A DNA stretch of 64,000 nucleotides from Diplosphaera chodatii. Taxonomy: Eukaryota; Chlorophyta; Trebouxiophyceae; Prasiolales; Stichococcaceae. The notes under the pieces are model-generated. The model worked only from the letters and a program-made list of their open reading frames with translations, did no database searches and was not told the DNA's origin. The DNA lies in NCBI GenBank assembly GCA_032358165.1, contig JAALGY010000011.1, positions 248,001-312,000 on the forward strand, read 5' to 3'. The translations under genes and the position numbers were made by a program. Of the stretch, positions 11,164 through 24,100 are shown one piece after another; within the stretch, counting starts at the first letter, position 1, and every line of letters begins with the position of its first letter.

Positions 11164-13153
11164 ATGGGTGACAAGCAGGCTTCCTTTTTTGGGCGCCATG
11201 GCAACACATATGTCTACGTGCCAAACCTGATCGGTGAGTGAGTGAGGGTGTTGCATGGGGGCACATCCATCTTTGTCACCGCACTGCCGCGGGTGGCGTA
11301 TGATATGTGCCACAGCGGGTGCAGAAAGCTGCAAGCGCCAGTGTCACACACTGTAGTGCTGCACTGCAGGCTATGCGAGAGTGCTGTGCGCTCTGTTTGC
11401 GTTCGCAGTGGCGCTGAGGGACCCCTACTACTGCGTGACAGTCTACTTTGTCGGGTGCGTCAACCAGTCCGGATTTTCAATGTGTTATATCATGACCCAA
11501 CGTCACTGACGCCAGTCCGCTGGCTGTCAGATTGCATTTTTGCCAAATCAAACTTGCCGCGCTGGCATGGTGACAGCAGCAGCATCATTCCAGTTACTGC
11601 AGTGCTGCACACTTGACTGGGGTGGTATTTGTACGAGCGCAGGTTTGTGCTTGATGAGACTGACGGGCGAGCAGCACGCACTTTCAACCAGTCATCCACG
11701 CTGGGTGCCGTGCTGGACATGGTCACTGACAGGCAGGCACCCCTCTGGCAGCTTACACGTGCCCAAGCATTGTCAGAAGTGCTGCCGCCATGTCTGGTAA
11801 TATTCCGGATACTGCAGACAGGGGGTGTTGGGACCCCAGTCGAGGATGTGGACTGAAGCAGCGACTGTGGTTCATGCGCAGGCTAGCGACAGCGGGGCTG
11901 CTGGCGGTGCTGGGGATGCTGTACCCACGCTCCTACATGGCATTCCTGGCCCTCATGTTTCTGGACATCTTCAGCCACTGGTGGGCTTGACACGAGCAAG
12001 TGGAGATATGGGATTGGCAAAAATTGTCTGCTGCATAGGCTCTCACCTCGTGTTGCTGCCCATACCTCCTCCCGTTGCTGCGCGTACCGCTCAGCAGATG
12101 CCGCAGATGTGCTGAAGTTGTGCGAGTCGTATGCAGGTTTCAGATGTACTCCACCTTTGTTTCGGGCAGCAGCACGCACAAGGTGTGTTTGCCGTCATGC
12201 ACGCAAGCGACCTGCAGGCTACCAACACAGGTGGCAGCAGCGTCCTTCTGTAGCCAGGGTGCCAGGTTGCCAGGTGTATCTTCTGAGAGCAGTCCCGTGA
12301 CCATCGAACAGGATGTACAGTCGCGCAGCTGGCTGGTGCGGACCTACTACAGGAACCGCATCTTCATGGGCGTGTGCTGCATCTCCTGTGAGGTTCTGTA
12401 CCTCTCGGTGAGCCGACCTCGCAATGTCCATGACACCCAAAATACCCCTGCCAATCTTGGCACGTCCACACACGTGACCAATCCCGGCCGATTGGCGCAC
12501 TTCCTGCCTGGTTTCTCCGGGGGATGCACTATCAGTGCGACTGCAGCGACGCTGTCAGGTGCCACCGACGTTCTCTGGCTGGCATCACTGAGGTCACCGC
12601 TGCCCACCGTGCAGCTGTACGCCCTGGACTGGAAGCAGTTCCGGGAGTGGCCGGTGCTGCCGGTCGCGCTGCCGGAGCGGCTTCTGCGGGACCTGCCAGA
12701 CACAGCCGGCCTTGAAAAGGTGACTGACCCTTGTCAGCAGCATCGGCTGTGCATGTTGCCAGCTGCATCGTGCACACGCAGCAATGGAGCAGGTGCTGCA
12801 GGGCAAGCTGCCGGAGCACCGGTCCAGATGCAACTTCACCTGGCTCACGCTGCTGCAGGGCCTCCCGCTCGCGGCGGTCACAGCAGCGCTCTCGCTGCCC
12901 GGCTTCCTGGTGAAGCAGATCATCAACTGCTTCCAGCTGCGGTCCAGTATGCAGGTGCACGCTGGTCAGAGTCCTGAGGAGGCAGGAACGTGGCATGTTT
13001 TAAGCTTCACTGCCCCATCCTTGTGGTGCAGGTGCTTGCTGATGTTCATGTATCACTGGCCTCAACACAGCTTTGCTTGTGCAGGCACTGGTGCAGTATG
13101 ATAAGGATCGGGAGGCACAAGAGGTGGCCAGCGCAGCAGCCAAAATGCAGTAG
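11164..13153 (+). CDS. PIS1: Phosphatidylinositol synthase (CDP-diacylglycerol-inositol 3-phosphatidyltransferase)
   Basis: Nine exons: 11164-11233, 11370-11454, 11643-11732, 11882-11980, 12137-12182, 12312-12407, 12615-12719, 12793-12954, 13085-13153. All in phase, 273 aa. It joins CDP-diacylglycerol and myo-inositol to make phosphatidylinositol in the ER membrane. The CDP-alcohol phosphotransferase signature DGxxAR(8x)GxxxDxxxD is complete and spans exon 3 (DGRAARTFNQ then GAVLDMVTD). Other conserved stretches are YVYVPNLIGYARVL, LDIFSHWFQMYST, SWLVRTYYRNRIFMG and FLVKQIINCFQLR. Several hydrophobic segments fit a multi-pass protein. Intron 3 starts with GC (GACAG|GCAGGC); only that site keeps the frame. 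ATG 11164 gives a short N-terminus typical of the family. Confidence 0.93.
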
Positions 13154-13777
13154 GGATTGAGCAGGCCGAAACTGCGCACTGAAGCTAGCTGACAGCGCTG
13201 TCAGCCACCAGTCAGCCGCCAGGCCGCCCTGCATATGCCTGCATTCCCGGACTTGTGGAACTGTGTGTTTTGACAACGATCGGCTGGTTACAAAGATTTG
13301 CGTGCTCTTGTGTTTATGTTGACGCTCTGGCTCAAAGGCACGGTGGTTGCACTCACGGCAGCAAAATCACTGCTGGCATAGTGCGCGCCTGCACGGCTGA
13401 CCTGAGCACTTCTTGCACGCCGTGATCAATCATGCCTCACAGCTGTGAGACCGTCTTGTGCTCGCCCGGTCAATGCAGCAGAAGTCTTTTGCTTGCGCTG
13501 CACAGTACTCTGTGCACTTGCAAGCTGAGGCAACCCAGCTGCGATGGTAATGCTCCCTGTAATGTTGCTGACTCAGCATCACGTGGCGCGATCAGGCGTT
13601 GCCTGCCCCGTGTAAGTCAACGCAATTCTTCGAAGACGCACCGGTGGACTCCGTATGTTGTTCTCAAAAATAGTGGCTGCTGCCTTTGCTGATTGTTGAT
13701 GCAAGCGATTGGCCGCGCTCACGTGGCTGCAGTATCTGGCAAACGTGCAGATCAAGGCCACTGCACAGCAAGCGCAG

Positions 13778-16312
13778 ATGCTGAGGCGGCTGGCCGTCAG
13801 CAGAGCCGCAGGGTTGCTGCATCAAATAGCTGCTGAGCAGATCAGATGCGGCTCTTGTGGGTCGGGCTTGGTGTATGCCGACTTAAGAGACCAGTCGGTA
13901 GCTTATGCTGTCAGCGCTGGTGCAGCCAGATCAGCGCCTTACAGCTCGACAGCATGGCAGGCATATGCAGGCCTTGCATTTGCCCGCAGTGCTGGCGGTC
14001 AAGCTGGACCAGCAGCCTGTGACTCTGTGCCTTCCGCAGCAACATTGGCGCTGCTGCATGCTGCTCAGCCGGCAGGTGTTGCACACCACAGCAGTAGGAA
14101 TATCAGCCCAAGCACAGGGCTCACCGCAGTGCGGCAGCTCAGCTCGTTCCCGGGCCCGCCGCCAAACGTGCAGCACCGGCCGCAGCACACCAGCAAGGCC
14201 GAGGAGGCTGCGCCGATCAGCGGCGAGCTGGATGATGGCAATGGCCACGAGAACAGCGCGGAGCGGCAGTCGGCGGCGCAGATGCTCAGCGAGCAGCTGG
14301 AGGACATCCACGGGCCGCCGGCGCCGCCGGCGGACGCGGTGGACCTGCAGTCGCCCGGCACCCGGTCTGCCACCAGCATGGCTGAGGCCGCAGCGCTTCT
14401 CCAGGTGCATGGCCATGCCGCATTGACTGCTGGCTGTGTGTCTTCCCTAGAGCAGGCTGTCTCATACCAGCTTCATGACAGGAGGCGGCCTGTTCATGCT
14501 GAGTGCCACTCAGCTGCGGCAAGGTCTCACCGCCACCCGTCTGACGTCCGTCTTGTGCCGTCGCGCAGCAAGTAAACGTGGTGCAGCTGCGGGAGAAGCT
14601 GGACCGGCGGTCGCAGGACCAGCCGCGCATGTCCTTCTCCGAGCTGCTGCAGCTGTGCATCGACTCGTGGGTTGTCCCTGCCGCTGCATCATCTGCACCG
14701 TCTCTCAGTCACCCACCATCACCAGCCAAGGGATCAGGAAGGGGTTGATGCGAGTGGGGTGGTCATACAACTGTATGCACTCGTTTCCACGGCTGCTCGA
14801 CTGCTTATTGCAACACAGGGGGGCTGCCACGGACCAGAAGGAGGCGCAGGAGCTGGCCAAGGCGCTGTGCGCTACAGGGGTGGTGCTGCGCTTCCGCAGC
14901 AACGTGTTCCTGCGGCCCGAGGAGGTCATGCAGTCCGTGCTGCGGGTGAGGCAGGGGTCAGTGCATCACGGATAACTGTGATCGGCGCCACTGGTGGCAG
15001 CCGCTGGAGAACCACACTGGCCGCAAGCTGGCTGTGACTCAAAGTGATACGATGTTGACATACCACATCAGGGCGAAGGCGCATGCCGTCCTGCTGCACT
15101 GGAGGAGCAGGCCTGTGACGCGCTGCATGCAGTGCACTGTTCTGCCTCACTGGCAGCTTGCACCTTCGGAAAACATAAAACTAATTAATAAAACTAATCA
15201 ATAACCGGAATTAATAAAACTAATTAATAAAAGTAATTAATAAAAGTAATTGAGATCTGCAGGCGCTGCCGGACCAGCTGGAGGAGCTGGAGGCGGCGGA
15301 GATGCAGTATGTCGCGCGGCTGGCCCCCCTGGAGCAGCGCAAGCAGGCCATCGAGCGCGCCGCGCACAGGCAGGCCCCCCGGTCTCACCAGGCTCCGTTG
15401 CAGCTCCGTGCTCGAGCTGCATGCCCATCGGCCGCCGCCTGCGGGCGTGTGGAGCGAGCATCGATACAGCCAGTGACACAGGCCGAGTGAAGCACACAAG
15501 ATGTTTTGCACATTTCAGTGTGCTGAATGCGTCTTGCGCATCACGTGATTGCAGGCGCAGCAAGGCCGTCATGTGGACCGGCTTCGTGCTGCTTATCGGC
15601 CAGTGGTCGGTGTTCTACTGGCTCACCTGGTGAGCGCCTCCAGCAGCCGTGCTCTGCCTCAGCCATGCAGCGTCCACAATGGCATGTCATGTGGCCACCC
15701 ATCGTCCATGATCGATGCGTCTATGGAGTTGGTGGTGCACGTGCAGTCATGCAAGTGCCGTATATTTGCTTATGGTGTATGTCGCCATAGGTACGAGCTG
15801 AGCTGGGATGTGATGGAGCCGGTGGCGTACTTCGTGTCACTGGGCACCGCGATTGGCTTCTACCTGTACTTCCTGCTGACCAACGAGGCGTTCGACTACC
15901 AGCCGCTGCAGCACCGCCTGTTCGCGCGGTGGCACAACGCCCGGCTGCAGGCGGACAACTTTGACCACGCGACCTACAACAAGTGAGTGATAGCGGGTGC
16001 TCTCAGCTCCTCTTGCCTCCTTGTTGGAAGCCTGCACTTCTGGGGCTCCAGCTGCGGCTGCAGTAGTAGCACAGTTGAGTCCGCCAGCATGCGCTCAGTA
16101 CTATGCTGCAGCACCGCAGCTATTCACAGCCTGTGTGACGCTGCCATCTTCCGCTTCCGCACAGTCAGTGCAGCTGAGCCTGCGTGTGACCAGCAGCAAG
16201 CACGGGTATTGCAATGCATGAGTGCTGAGCGCGTGTTGGTTGCCTCCGATGCAGGTTGAACGCAAAGCTGGCCCGCATCAGACGCTACATCGAGCACATC
16301 AAGCGGGCTTAG
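13778..16312 (+). CDS. MCU: Mitochondrial calcium uniporter pore subunit
   Basis: Seven exons: 13778-14404, 14569-14666, 14819-14945, 15263-15369, 15555-15629, 15791-15982, 16255-16312. All in phase, 427 aa. It forms the Ca2+-selective channel of the inner mitochondrial membrane. The matrix domain and coiled coil are followed by TM1 (VMWTGFVLLIGQWSVFYWL), the selectivity-filter motif WDVMEP near residue 350, TM2 (YFVSLGTAIGFYLYFLL) and a C-terminal helix. The V in WDVMEP is the form common in plants, versus WDIMEP in animals. ATG 13778 starts MLRRLAVSRAAGLLHQ, a basic, amphipathic mitochondrial presequence; the open frame extends upstream without an ATG. Intron 4 has a GC donor (CACAG|GCAGGC). 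Intron 3 holds an AT-rich repeat. Confidence 0.93.
15175..15252. repeat. AT-rich imperfect tandem repeat in MCU intron 3
   Basis: Repeated TAATTAATAAAA units with small variants, immediately before the acceptor of exon 4. It is very AT-rich against a GC-rich background. Confidence 0.9.
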
Positions 16313-16654
16313 CAGGCTCAAATGGGGCGCAGCATCGTATGATAGGAACCCAGATTCCAGATCAGGGATCAGGAGGCAGGAACGCCCTCAGTTGTGACAC
16401 AGGTTGCCACGAAGTGCTGACGAAACTGCAGCTGCCGCCAGACGGCCAGTAGTGCGCATGCAAGAAATCGGTTGAAGTCTGTGAAATGCTTTGCACGTGA
16501 TGATTTGAGAGGACATCAATTATTCTGGGCCTGATCGCAATGCCTCATTCTTCGGACCGTGGCTTCCTTACCACAATATGTTCAGTGACAGCAGTTCGCT
16601 CAAATGAGGTGTTGCGCTTGCTACTCGTGCTTGCATTGACGCGCTCTGCTGGGC

Positions 16655-16659
16655 TTACA
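16655..16659 (-). promoter_or_regulatory. TGTAA polyadenylation signal
   Basis: On the minus strand TGTAA lies about 120 bases after the RNase Z stop. Confidence 0.5.
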
Positions 16660-16776
16660 GTGCAACAATGCAGCTTCATGCTGGCGCCGCAGATGTGCAA
16701 GACACCAGGCCTGAACCCTGCTGCCACCTGCGCTCTGAGATGCCATCACCTGCAGATGGCCATCTACAAGCTGGTG

Positions 16777-19029
16777 TTATCGAAAGCGGTCTCGACCCGC
16801 AAGCAGCGGCACACACTTCTGCCGCAGGTCGGGCGGCAGCCGCGTGTCAAGCGCCTGCAGGATCTCCGCATCGCTGTTCCTGCCCGGCAGCAGTAGTCGG
16901 ATCATCAACGGTAGCCCACCAGTCTCTTAGCTCAATGTTTTTCATCCAGGACTGATCCAGTCATAAAGCTGAGGCACGGGCAGCAGATTCTGCAGCACAG
17001 CTGCCCCACCGGCAGTTTGCATAGTCTGAAGTTCGTCTACACTCAACATGCATGATGAGGCGCCACCATGTCCTGCCGTACCGCATGCTGAAGTGGATGA
17101 GCAGGAGCGCCTCGTTGTGCCAAAAGGCCTCGGCGTTTGCTGCAACCTCGTCAATGTGTGTGTGACCCCTGCAGAGGCGAGCACGCCAGGATCAGCCACT
17201 TGCTTCTGCACGAGATTTTGAAGCATGCCGATGCGCAGGGCATGAGTTAGCCAGGTGTTAGCGTGACATCTTGCTCACTTTTCTTGGGCAGCGGCGGGGC
17301 TGACCGCATCATCCACGAAGGTGACCTCCATGATGAGCAGCCTGGCCCGCAGCGCAGCAGCCGCAGACGGTTCACGGACCCAGTCGATGGTGGTGTCCCC
17401 CGTGAACGCCACCTCTGCTGCCTCCTGCGCTTCCGTCACCTCCTGCAGTGGCGAGCAGTTGCACGAGTTTCTTGCAACAGATGAAATGGCGCTGCTGGGG
17501 TGGCATCTAACCACACGGACCTCGCTGCAGTGCTCAGCACTCTGAACGCATCTGTAGAGGCCTGGCAATGGAGGCAGATGCAGGTCTGCCGAGTCCCTGT
17601 GCCTCGGGGCGACATGAGGAGCCACACCATGCATGTGACATCAGTACACACCATCAGATGGACACATGTAGACCTTAGGACCTAAACCCTGGTGCTGCGG
17701 ACCTCACCGCCCTTGCGCAGCGCGGCGATCTCGGCGCCGGGGCGCCCCACGAGGTGCGCCTTCAGCTTGCGCCGGACGCTGGACAGCACATAGCCCTGCA
17801 CATCACCGAGCCATTAATGTATACACCAGATTCACTCCATCTGAACCCTTCGAGAGTGCCTGCGGGAAGCAGAGGCGGCATGCACAGCTAGTGCGGTTGC
17901 GGTGAGAAAGACATCCGGTTGACCAGGTGCATGGGGATGCATGACATGAAGGTCCCAACCTGAGATGGTATCCTGTGCTGCGTCGCGAATGGCCGAACGA
18001 CGGCGTCGCTGCTGAGCCACACCTCGCCACCCACCTGCACACCGCAGCCATGGTCAGTACGGCAAGTGGCCGAATGTGTTGCTCAGGACTGCCCTGACAC
18101 AGACCCAGACTGCTCCACCAGCCTGTGCTTTGCTCAGCCTGAACGTTTGCATCCTGCAGAACACCGTCGAATTTGAGGCGTGCATGCCGCCTTTGACACG
18201 CACGTCCAGCCCTTCCAGCCGGCACGCCGAGGCTGTGTCGCCGCTCATGGCTGCGGCTGCTTCCAGCATCCGGCGCGCCGGGTCCACGATGACTGATGGC
18301 AGGTACACCCTCGGCGCCGCCATGCCCATCATCTCCCTGTGGAAGTTTCAGGGTTTGGATTGAGGCACATGCGGCCATCAGCACGCTGCTTGCCATGGTG
18401 CATGCGCTGCCCTGGTGCCGGGTGGGCCAGCGCAGCTACAGCACAGTGCAGCAGCAAGCGTAGGCCATGCGCACAGCTATTTTTGATTGGCGCTTGCGCT
18501 GCCACATCACTGACAGACGCATATATGGCAGCCGGAGTTGCTGACATGCTTCAACCATCAAGTGTGCGCTCGCTGCTTTGCCTCCTGTCTGGCAAGCTGT
18601 TGCTTAGGAGGATCAGGGTCCTGCGACCTGCATCACAGACTCCCAGTCCAAGTGCACCTGGTGGCTGCGTAGGCGGGCAGGCCGCCAATGTGGTCCAGGT
18701 GGCCGTGGCTGATGAAGGCGGCGCGCTGCAGGGTGGCCCGGTGGGGGCAGCGCCCCAGGTCGAACGCCACCTTCCTACAGGGCAGAAGCATGGGCTGTGA
18801 TGTGCATACACTGGGGCGACGCCCTGGTCCGAAACCCCAGCTGCGGGCTTGACATGCATTGTGCTGCAGGGTGGCCGACACGGCCGTACTCATCTATGTC
18901 ACAGCTGCTGTTCTAGCTAGTCCGTGCCAGATGTTTACCACTGCTGCAGGCTCACCAGCGCGGCAGCATGATGCACGTCTCCAGCCCCGCGACTGACAGC
19001 CCCTCCAGCTCGACTCCTACCACCGCCAT
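16777..19029 (-). CDS. TRZ: Ribonuclease Z, short form (tRNA 3' processing)
   Basis: Eight exons on -: 18956-19029, 18658-18774, 18165-18336, 17960-18034, 17703-17795, 17279-17442, 17082-17168, 16777-16879. All in phase, 294 aa, the length of short plant/bacterial-type enzymes. It cuts the 3' trailer from precursor tRNAs. The metallo-beta-lactamase zinc motif is complete (SHGHLDHIGGLPAY). Further ligand motifs are present: FATQHRIPSQGY, VAFTGDTT, GHTHIDE and LLIHFSMR. The start MAVVGVELEGLSVAGLETC aligns with plant TRZ1/TRZ2 N-termini. No transit peptide is evident from this start, so a cytosolic or nuclear site is likely, although an upstream exon cannot be excluded. Confidence 0.93.
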
Positions 19030-21115
19030 CTGCCCCTCCCGAGCAGGCCTCTGTGCATGAAAGAACACTGCATGCTGATTGCTCAGAACGAAGAGCGCTG
19101 CACCAACCAGAAGCCTTTGATACTCATCGTGCCTGCAATCCTGGTTCAGGATGTCGGTTGAGACGGTGCCGTACGCAGGGTGGCATCATCTAAGAGCGCC
19201 AGTGCACAGTGCATGAATACCTGCTTGCCGCGCGGCGTGCAAGTGGCCCCGTCACCAGACCTCTCAACGGCAGCTGCTGCGTCTGTCGGCTGCTGCGCCC
19301 CGTGCGCCCCGTGCTGCATTGCTGCTGCTGTTGTGCCGCCACACCCCGCTGCCGAGGGAAGGCGCTGGCGGTGCTGTGCTGATTGGCGTCGAGCGCAGCA
19401 GCTGACGGGTAAAAGGCAGCTGCGCGTGGGCCACTTACCGACTTGCGTCAGTAGGGTGCTTGTATGTCTGCCGAGTCTGGCAGCGCTTGCAGACTTCACT
19501 GCTGATCGTGCGCACCGGTGGTGACCAAGCTGCAGACAATGCTGCGACACGCACTGTGCAATGCACATGGGCGCAAGGGTTGCATCTACATTCGTCCCTG
19601 TTTGCTCAAAGTCGGATTGACACCACTGCAACGGGGTGATTGAAGCTGCAGCTCAATGATGATGGTCATTCCTGTTGGAAGGCCAATTGCATCGAAGCAA
19701 TTCAAGCTCGCTCAGGACTCGACAAGGTCCCTGGTGACCTTTCACTGGAGCATACCGCTCGCCACGTCCTGTCCGCTTAACAGCGTTCTATTGACCCTGG
19801 CAAACCAGCCTGAACCAGCAACAGACAAATGGCACTGCAATTTCTCTCCACCATGTACGGGTACCCTGTCAATTGTACGGTGCAACTCGCCATGCACGAC
19901 GCCAAGCCTGCCAAAGCGGTGGCAGCTTTGACAAACAAAGCAGAATGTTATCCCAAAGTTCGTTTACAGCATTGCTGGGCGGCTGAGGCGACGCGTGTGC
20001 TGCTATGAGCCAAAGCTTCAGCTGTGTCCCGCCGCTGGCTGTTGCATCCAGTACAGCACGTCCAGCCTATCAGGATACAAAAGGCCGCATCAGGATGCGC
20101 TTGCATCTGGCACCGCTTGTACGCGTGAGAGGCAACAAAAACAACGGAGCATAGCGCGGCCTCGTATCGGCCTGTCTACCTTCTTAGGTATACATATCAG
20201 TGGGGTTTTGAGGGATATCATCACTTGCTTTGCATTCGCAATTCCTATACCAGCATGATCACAGCAGCTTGGCGGAACTGCTGTGCGGATCAACATAGGG
20301 TAGCCTGCTTGCCGCCTGCATGTCAGACCTCTGCAGCATCTGCATGAGTGTTAAGCATCTGCGATCTCGGAATCAGTTGGCAATAGTATGGGCGGGGCTC
20401 TGCATCTCATGTTCAATATTCTGATTTGTTATCACAAGCATGCGCTCCAACAGGCCGTCTTTACAATGCTGTGCATATGGAATTAGTGCCATGACCGCGA
20501 TGCTCCAGCCTGCACCTATACGTATAGAGCCAGATACTACCCGGGGATTACACATGCGAGGCAATCGTCGTGGATCGAACTGCGTCGCAAAAACGGTCGA
20601 GTTGTGAAACCGGGGTATTCCCATACGGGACAAGCGCAATGCGTTTGATAACAGATAACCCGAGATCATCGGACCGATGCTGATGCCCATCAAAGGTAAT
20701 GAATATATTTTGTAAACGCCGTCAGTTAATTATCTGGCGGTTCCAGGGTTTAGGTGGGCCCCCACAGCCTTGTGGCTCGCTGGGTGTGTTGCTGTCATTT
20801 ATCTGTGTTGCATCCGGCAGGCATTCTGCCCTTGACGCCTCGTCAGGCTTATTGCCGTTGGCGGTAACTGTGCTAGACACCTGCTACGTATGCTTTGCCT
20901 CAGTACCCGCCGGGGTGTTGCCCGCCGGGGTTTTGCCTGCGGCATGCTTCATGCACAGCGGCTGCACTCATTTGACCCTTGATGGAGTTGAGTTGTTTCC
21001 CCGTGCGCCTTTAGTCCCGTACCCACTGACTCCCATGCCACCTAGTACACAGCCTGGTGGCCTCCTGTGCTGCACATATATACCCATGGTGGGGAACCTT
21101 TGCATGTTGCACCGA
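19030..21115. other. Region without a supported gene, including an AT-richer island
   Basis: About 2.1 kb between the RNase Z start (-) and the MscS-like stop (-). The part near 19030-19650 should hold the RNase Z promoter. From about 19650 to 20760 the base composition is visibly less GC-rich than elsewhere in the window. Open frames at 19656-19931 (+) and 20373-20693 (-) resemble no family I know. A short direct repeat (CCCGCCGGGGTGTTG, then CCCGCCGGGGTTTTG) lies near 20908-20937. I see no terminal repeats or transposase. Confidence 0.5.
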
Positions 21116-24100
21116 CTACAGCCGTAGCCCGCTCTCCTGTGCAAACGCCGGCATGAAGTCAGCGCCCTCCCCAGGTGGGCGCAGTGGCTGAGCACATGCG
21201 GGCGGCTGCGCCATGCCCTGTAGACACGTCGCAGCGCGTTATGATGGCATCCTTCAAGGACAGCCGGCAAGTGCATTGCCAGAGGCAGACTCAAGCAAGA
21301 CCACATGTCTGAAGCCCATGTGTCTGAAAGGTTGTCGCAGGGCACACGACACGTCGGACATGGTGTATTTGATGTACCTGGTATGGCGGCAGGGTGTACT
21401 TCACGCCAAGTGCCGCCAGCTTCCCGGCGACCCGCATGTACAAGCCATGGCGGGCGAGGCTCATGCGGCCGAGCTCCACCCCGGGGTGGCTGTAGCCCCA
21501 CCACACACACCTACGATCGCCAAAGATGCAGGACACGCCTCAGAGCAGCATCACTGTGACAGCTGATGACAACACGCCACCTTACAGCAAAATACCAGCA
21601 TTGCACCTGTATGTTTCATGCAGATCTCTACAAGAAGCACAATTGGTATCGACTTGGCCATGCCTGCTGTGCGCATGCAAATTGAGATCCAGACAGCATC
21701 AAGGACACAAGAAGTATGCTTCAACCGGTTGTTGTAGACTCACAGTGTGTACTTGAGCGGGTCCCCAGCAAAGTTGGCCACGCACAGGAACTTCCCGCTG
21801 TACTCGCTGGGGTTGTCAGCGAAAAACACTTCCAGGTCCAGCTTCACAGCTTCGAACACCTCTGGTGGCGTCGCAATATCGATTGCCACCTGCATATATG
21901 CCCCACGCACCGAAACATTGAGTTTTGCGTCGCCCGCATTTCGTAGCACTCCAGCTCGTGCTTGCAGTGCCAGCAGCAAGGTGGCACTACTGCTGCATCC
22001 GGTATCTGGCCATGGTGGCAGTCTGATGGACATGTTGTGCCGTCGGACATCAGGAGGCACCTTGAAGCCTTCCCAGCGGTCCCCTGAGCGGCTGACGTTG
22101 GTGAGGGGGTTCTCGGCCAGCTTGGCATTTGGCAGCCACAGCTTCAGTCCATCCCTGCAGTGCATCCACCCAGTCGGCTCCAGCATTCACGCAAGCAGTT
22201 GCATCTGGTGTAAGCTTGTGGGGCCCACAACTGCTGTGCTACTCAACTTGATCTTTGCCGGCTACCTTCAGCCATGTTGACCGTATATGGCACAGTATCA
22301 CCGTTGTTGCCTTGCAGATTTACACGTTTATCAAGGAGCTCACCAGCGTGTGACCACGGTGTTGAGCAGCCCAATCTCTTCAATGTTGCACCTGCACATG
22401 CAGCGAGCTATTCTCAGGCTACTGAGGCCAGAAGCCAGCATGCAGGCAACAGCGGGCTGTGTGGCATGATGTCCCGCAGCAATGCAATGGCAGCCCCTGC
22501 TGACGGCTAGTGCTCAACACTGTCAGGCATGTTACCCGCACCAGTCCTTGTCATTGTGCAGGATGACATCGCCGATGTCGAAAGGGTGCACCGCGAACAG
22601 GAAGATGACCGACTCATACACGCTGCGGATGTTGTTCCCTGCATGGCGCAGGCGCTGCCGGAACCATGAGACAAGAAAGGCATCCTTGCCATCGTTTGAA
22701 CAACAACAGGTGTTGATCAGATGTTATCATGCTGATATACATGTGAGGCCAAAAGTAACAAGAGGGAGCTCGCACCAAACACAAAGACGAACGCCAGCAG
22801 GCAAGAGCTGAATGTCAGCCACACCCGGCCCACATCCACCTGCAGCCAAGACCACACCATGTGCGCAAGTGTGGAAGGGAGAACGAGGAAACGGTAGCAT
22901 GTTTCCTCGAGTACCAAGCACTGTTGGCAGAGGCGCACCCTCAAGATGGGCAAGTATAGCAGCGCCGCCACGGCATGGGCAGCTACCGTCAAGCATGGAC
23001 ATGCACGAGCCAGGACGTAGCTTGACTCCCCATCACATCAGACTGCCACCAACGGAGGCGCACCCTGAAGATGAGCAGGTACAGCAGCGCCGCCACCGCG
23101 TGGGCCGCCACGCCGAGCAGGAACTCCAGGCGCGCCACGACGGACTTGGCGTCCGCCAGCGTGAACGCCAGGTGCTTGCGCTCCTTGTAGATCTGCAGGC
23201 CAGGCCGCGGCGGTCCATTCACACTTGGGCCTTGAGCGGCTTGGGCAGCCCTCGAGGCTAGCTGTGAGAGCTGTGGACCGGACGTGCTGACATGACCGCG
23301 ATGCCATGTGCAGCAGAGTACACGGCTGCCAAGCTGAACTCCCACGCAGCTGCCACAGAGCAGGGCCCCAACCTGCAGCACAGCCTCCCGCATGTCGTGC
23401 AGCGACACCCGCCCGTCGCGGTCGACATCCAGGGTCGTCAGTGCGGCAGCTGCTTTGTCCGGCGGCAGGAACGCCTCCAGATCCGCCAGCGTCACATGCT
23501 GCCTGCAAGCCTGGGCTGGTCAGTCGTGGAAGGGTCGCGGATAAATCTACCTGCACCGTATTTCAAGAAGTGCCACTCACAACTACTGCAGAGCGAAAAA
23601 CTGCAATGATGCCTTGGCGAGCCCACCTGTCAGTGTCAGGGGGCCGAACGTTCCAGAACAGGAAGTAGGCCAGCTGCTTCGCCTCCCGCGAGCTGCTGAC
23701 CTCGTCCGCTTCCGCCTTCACGTGGAGCACATAAACAGGTGTCGCAACCTCGTTGCAGTGAGTCTTAGCGAGTCAGGTCTCAAACACCTACTGCCATGGT
23801 GTTTGACCACCGAACCGCTAGTGGTTAGGAGCAGCCTGTGCCAGAGAGCCTTGCCAGGGTACCCCTCAGCAGCGAGCACCTGGTCGCCCACCCTGGCGAG
23901 CCGCTCGGTCAGCGTGGCCGCCTGCAGCTTGCGCTCCCGCATGTGCCGCTCCATGCGTGCGAGGTGCGCCGCCGCCGGCTCAGTTTGCTTGCCGGACGCC
24001 GCCAGCCCCTCCAGCTCGTCTGCCTGCCGTGCATGCAGGAACATAGTCGGGTGTGCCCTGTCACAGTGGACCACTAAGCATAGGACAAAGCTTGCACACA

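Noticed and set aside
12075..12977. 300-codon open frame on + over phosphatidylinositol synthase
   Set aside because: It reads through introns in the wrong frame for most exons; the in-phase spliced model gives a complete PI synthase.
20738..20756. Telomere-like GGGTTTAGG near the AT-richer island
   Set aside because: Only one unit is present, so it can occur by chance.
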